This document shows positions 62,283-64,000 of a DNA stretch of 64,000 bases, one piece after another (the first letter of the stretch is position 1; the number at the start of each line of letters is the position of its first letter). The translations under genes and the position numbers were made by a program. The DNA comes from Durusdinium trenchii. Taxonomy: Eukaryota > Sar > Dinophyceae > Suessiales > Symbiodiniaceae. The DNA lies in contig CAXAMN010027472.1 of the NCBI GenBank assembly GCA_963970005.1, forward strand, positions 1,131,695 through 1,195,694, in the 5' to 3' direction. A model generated the notes under the pieces. It did no database searches. It had not been told where the DNA came from and saw only the letters and a program-made list of their open reading frames with translations.

Positions 62283-64000
62283 TAGTCCCAAACTATATTA
62301 TATAGTGGAACTCCTGCCAAATCCTATTTGTTTTTGAGGTTCATTAGAGATTCTTGGGATTCTTGGGAGGAGGAGGAGGAGAAGTCGATTTTGATGTTTC
62401 TGACGTTCTAAAGCTCACTTCAGGACTTTCAAGAGAGGATGCTTCAGGCGCCCAGAAGGGGGGGCGAGGGCAGCGAGCTGTGAGAAAGTCGTTTGGTTCA
62501 GCCGGAGTTTCTAAAGCGGTTAAAGCTGTACTCAGCTGTACTCTTTTCTGGATGTTATTCAGCCGCGTTCAGCAGCCACCACATGTATGAGAAGATATGA
62601 GAAGCGTGAGAAGCAATTTTTAGCAGATAGAGATTCATACAACAGCACTCCCAGCCCATTTCGAGAACTTGAATGGGCGTGGACATAAGGTGATTGGCTG
62701 TTCATTGTTTACCCACTTCTTGCTCCTGAGTTCCACCCAAAGTGGGTAGAATTGATGTCCACTACCGGTTAATTTGCTGCTATTTGCAGTACGTTCATTC
62801 ACCTCGAGATCTTGGAAGTGCATTTCAACTGCGCAGGCCACAGAGTCTGGCACGAGCGGGTGCTCTTCAAGACTGCGCTCTCGTTGTGCTGCCGTGCACA
62901 TTCTCGGGCTTGGTGATCACTTTTCGTGACAGGTGCGGCAAGGGAAACCTCGTGTTTTGGTGGTCCAAAGTTGGCTTTTCGTGACAGGTGCAAAGATCGG
63001 AGTGGCTTTATGTTGATGTACAGTGCAGGCTTCGTGGCAGGCGCTGTACTTTGGACATGGTGGTGGTCTTGGCGTGCTCTGACTTTGTGGCAGGCGCAGT
63101 GAACCGTGGCAGGCTCAGAGGAAGTCTCGAGCTAAAGCTGCGCTTTGGCATCATAGCTTTCTTTCAAGCCTTGAAGGCAAAGATTGAAGGCCTCCATGTG
63201 AAAGTCATCAAAGTGTCTGTAGAGAGTTCGACACCATCTCCATGAATTCATACTGGGATGAACATATAATAGCCCTGAGCCAGGTTCTGCTTGTCAAGCC
63301 ATGCCACGGCAATCCTGGTATGATGCTTTTGTGGTGGATGTCTAAGTCATGCGACCTGCGATTGACATGGTGTGGTCGACAGGTTGGGTTGATGTTCTGC
63401 ATGAGGCAGACCACAGTGATGAGCCACTACTTGATGGCTACACTGTCCGCTATTGGTCTGCGGAGCACGCCCGGTCCTCGTGAACCTTCCACAGCCTTGT
63501 GAAGCTTCCACATGTGTGTGCCAACGACGTTGTTCTGCGTTGATGTAGACGCCACCGCAAAGCCCGCCGGAAAGATTGGGTGACGCCCGCAAGCGAGCCG
63601 GCCTACGTTGCAACCCATTGGTTGCTTACAGTGTACTGTTTGTGTATTTGCTGTGCGCATTTTGGATGACCAAGCTCCGTTTTGAAAATACACTCAGATC
63701 TTTATTGGCTCCGGCCCATCGGAAATGCTTTTGAATGGAATCGTGGTCGCACAAAAATGCAGATGCGGCCTTGTGGACTTCAGGTGGTCATATTTCCAGT
63801 GCATGCCTGGCAGGTCCACCCGCTCGAGTCTTTGACGGAGGCTGTACAGCAAGAAGAAGCATGCTACTCCCGTTTTCAGAGAGGGGACGGAGTCAAATCA
63901 TTGAGACAGCAAAGAGCTGCGCAGCAGTGTGAGTGTGGGACTTGGAGAAGGCAAAGTAATTCCGTTCAGCGGAAATTTAAGCGGAAAGTGCTTAATTAGT
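62283..64000. other. Spacer with degenerate TTCGTGACAGGTGC repeats
   Basis: TTCGTGACAGGTGC recurs at about 62922 and 62978, then degenerate TTCGTGGCAGGCGC at about 63033 and TTTGTGGCAGGCGC at about 63085, giving an irregular 50-56-bp period. No gene is supported. Frames at 62988-63245 and 63682-63999 (plus) are short, and the second runs off the window. Confidence 0.45.

Overview
The window looks like nuclear DNA of a dinoflagellate, most probably Symbiodiniaceae. The evidence is: genes all on one strand with many short exons; introns that fit GC-AG and apparently GA-AG borders as well as GT-AG; a very high density of short palindromic repeats; a dinoflagellate-style LINE with a captured cytosine methyltransferase; and a DUF7869-type gene. 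No prokaryotic operon, rRNA, tRNA, CRISPR array or spliced-leader relic was found.

Layout. (1) 1-25.4 kb is almost gene-free. It holds tandem repeats (49-bp units at 1-165, 18/21-bp units at 8651-8888, about 66-bp units at 18.05-18.40 kb), a perfect 73-bp palindrome at 7322-7394, one decayed coding remnant at 18.66-19.50 kb, and at least five families of short palindromic (MITE-like) repeats. (2) 25.47-41.60 kb is a gene-dense block. It has a compact C5-cytosine DNA methyltransferase gene in seven recognisable exons (about 27.4-29.35 kb), a DUF7869-type gene (29.66-33.36 kb) with DDE-like acidic motifs, a 31-bp tandem repeat, and a long unrecognised multi-exon gene (34.3-41.36 kb). The block is bounded by an ungapped 52-bp inverted repeat (36 of 52 identical), so it may be a 16-kb DNA transposon carrying a methyltransferase. 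(3) 41.6-46.7 kb is repeat-rich spacer. (4) 46722-56224 is an apparently full-length LINE, 9503 bp, flanked by identical 15-bp target-site duplications. (5) 56.2-64 kb is again spacer with palindromic repeats and no convincing gene.

How the LINE works, as read from sequence. ORF1 (1439 aa) combines a C5-methyltransferase-like domain, a Ulp1/SENP-like C48 protease-like domain, a CCCH zinc finger and a C-terminal coiled coil. ORF2 carries an exonuclease-endonuclease-phosphatase endonuclease, a reverse transcriptase, a zinc knuckle and RNase H. The two ORFs are in the same frame, separated by one UGA in the context UGA-CUA-G. The frame then stays open for 49 codons through a leucine-rich stretch ending in NPGP before the endonuclease. 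The first in-frame AUG of ORF2 lies downstream of two endonuclease motifs. This suggests that ORF2 is made by stop-codon readthrough, possibly followed by 2A-like ribosomal skipping.

The most interesting points are therefore two unrelated mobile-element-like units in one 64-kb window, each with its own cytosine methyltransferase, and the readthrough plus 2A-like junction in the LINE. Exon borders are estimates from reading frames and splice-like motifs, and family names come from motif recognition, not from database searches.
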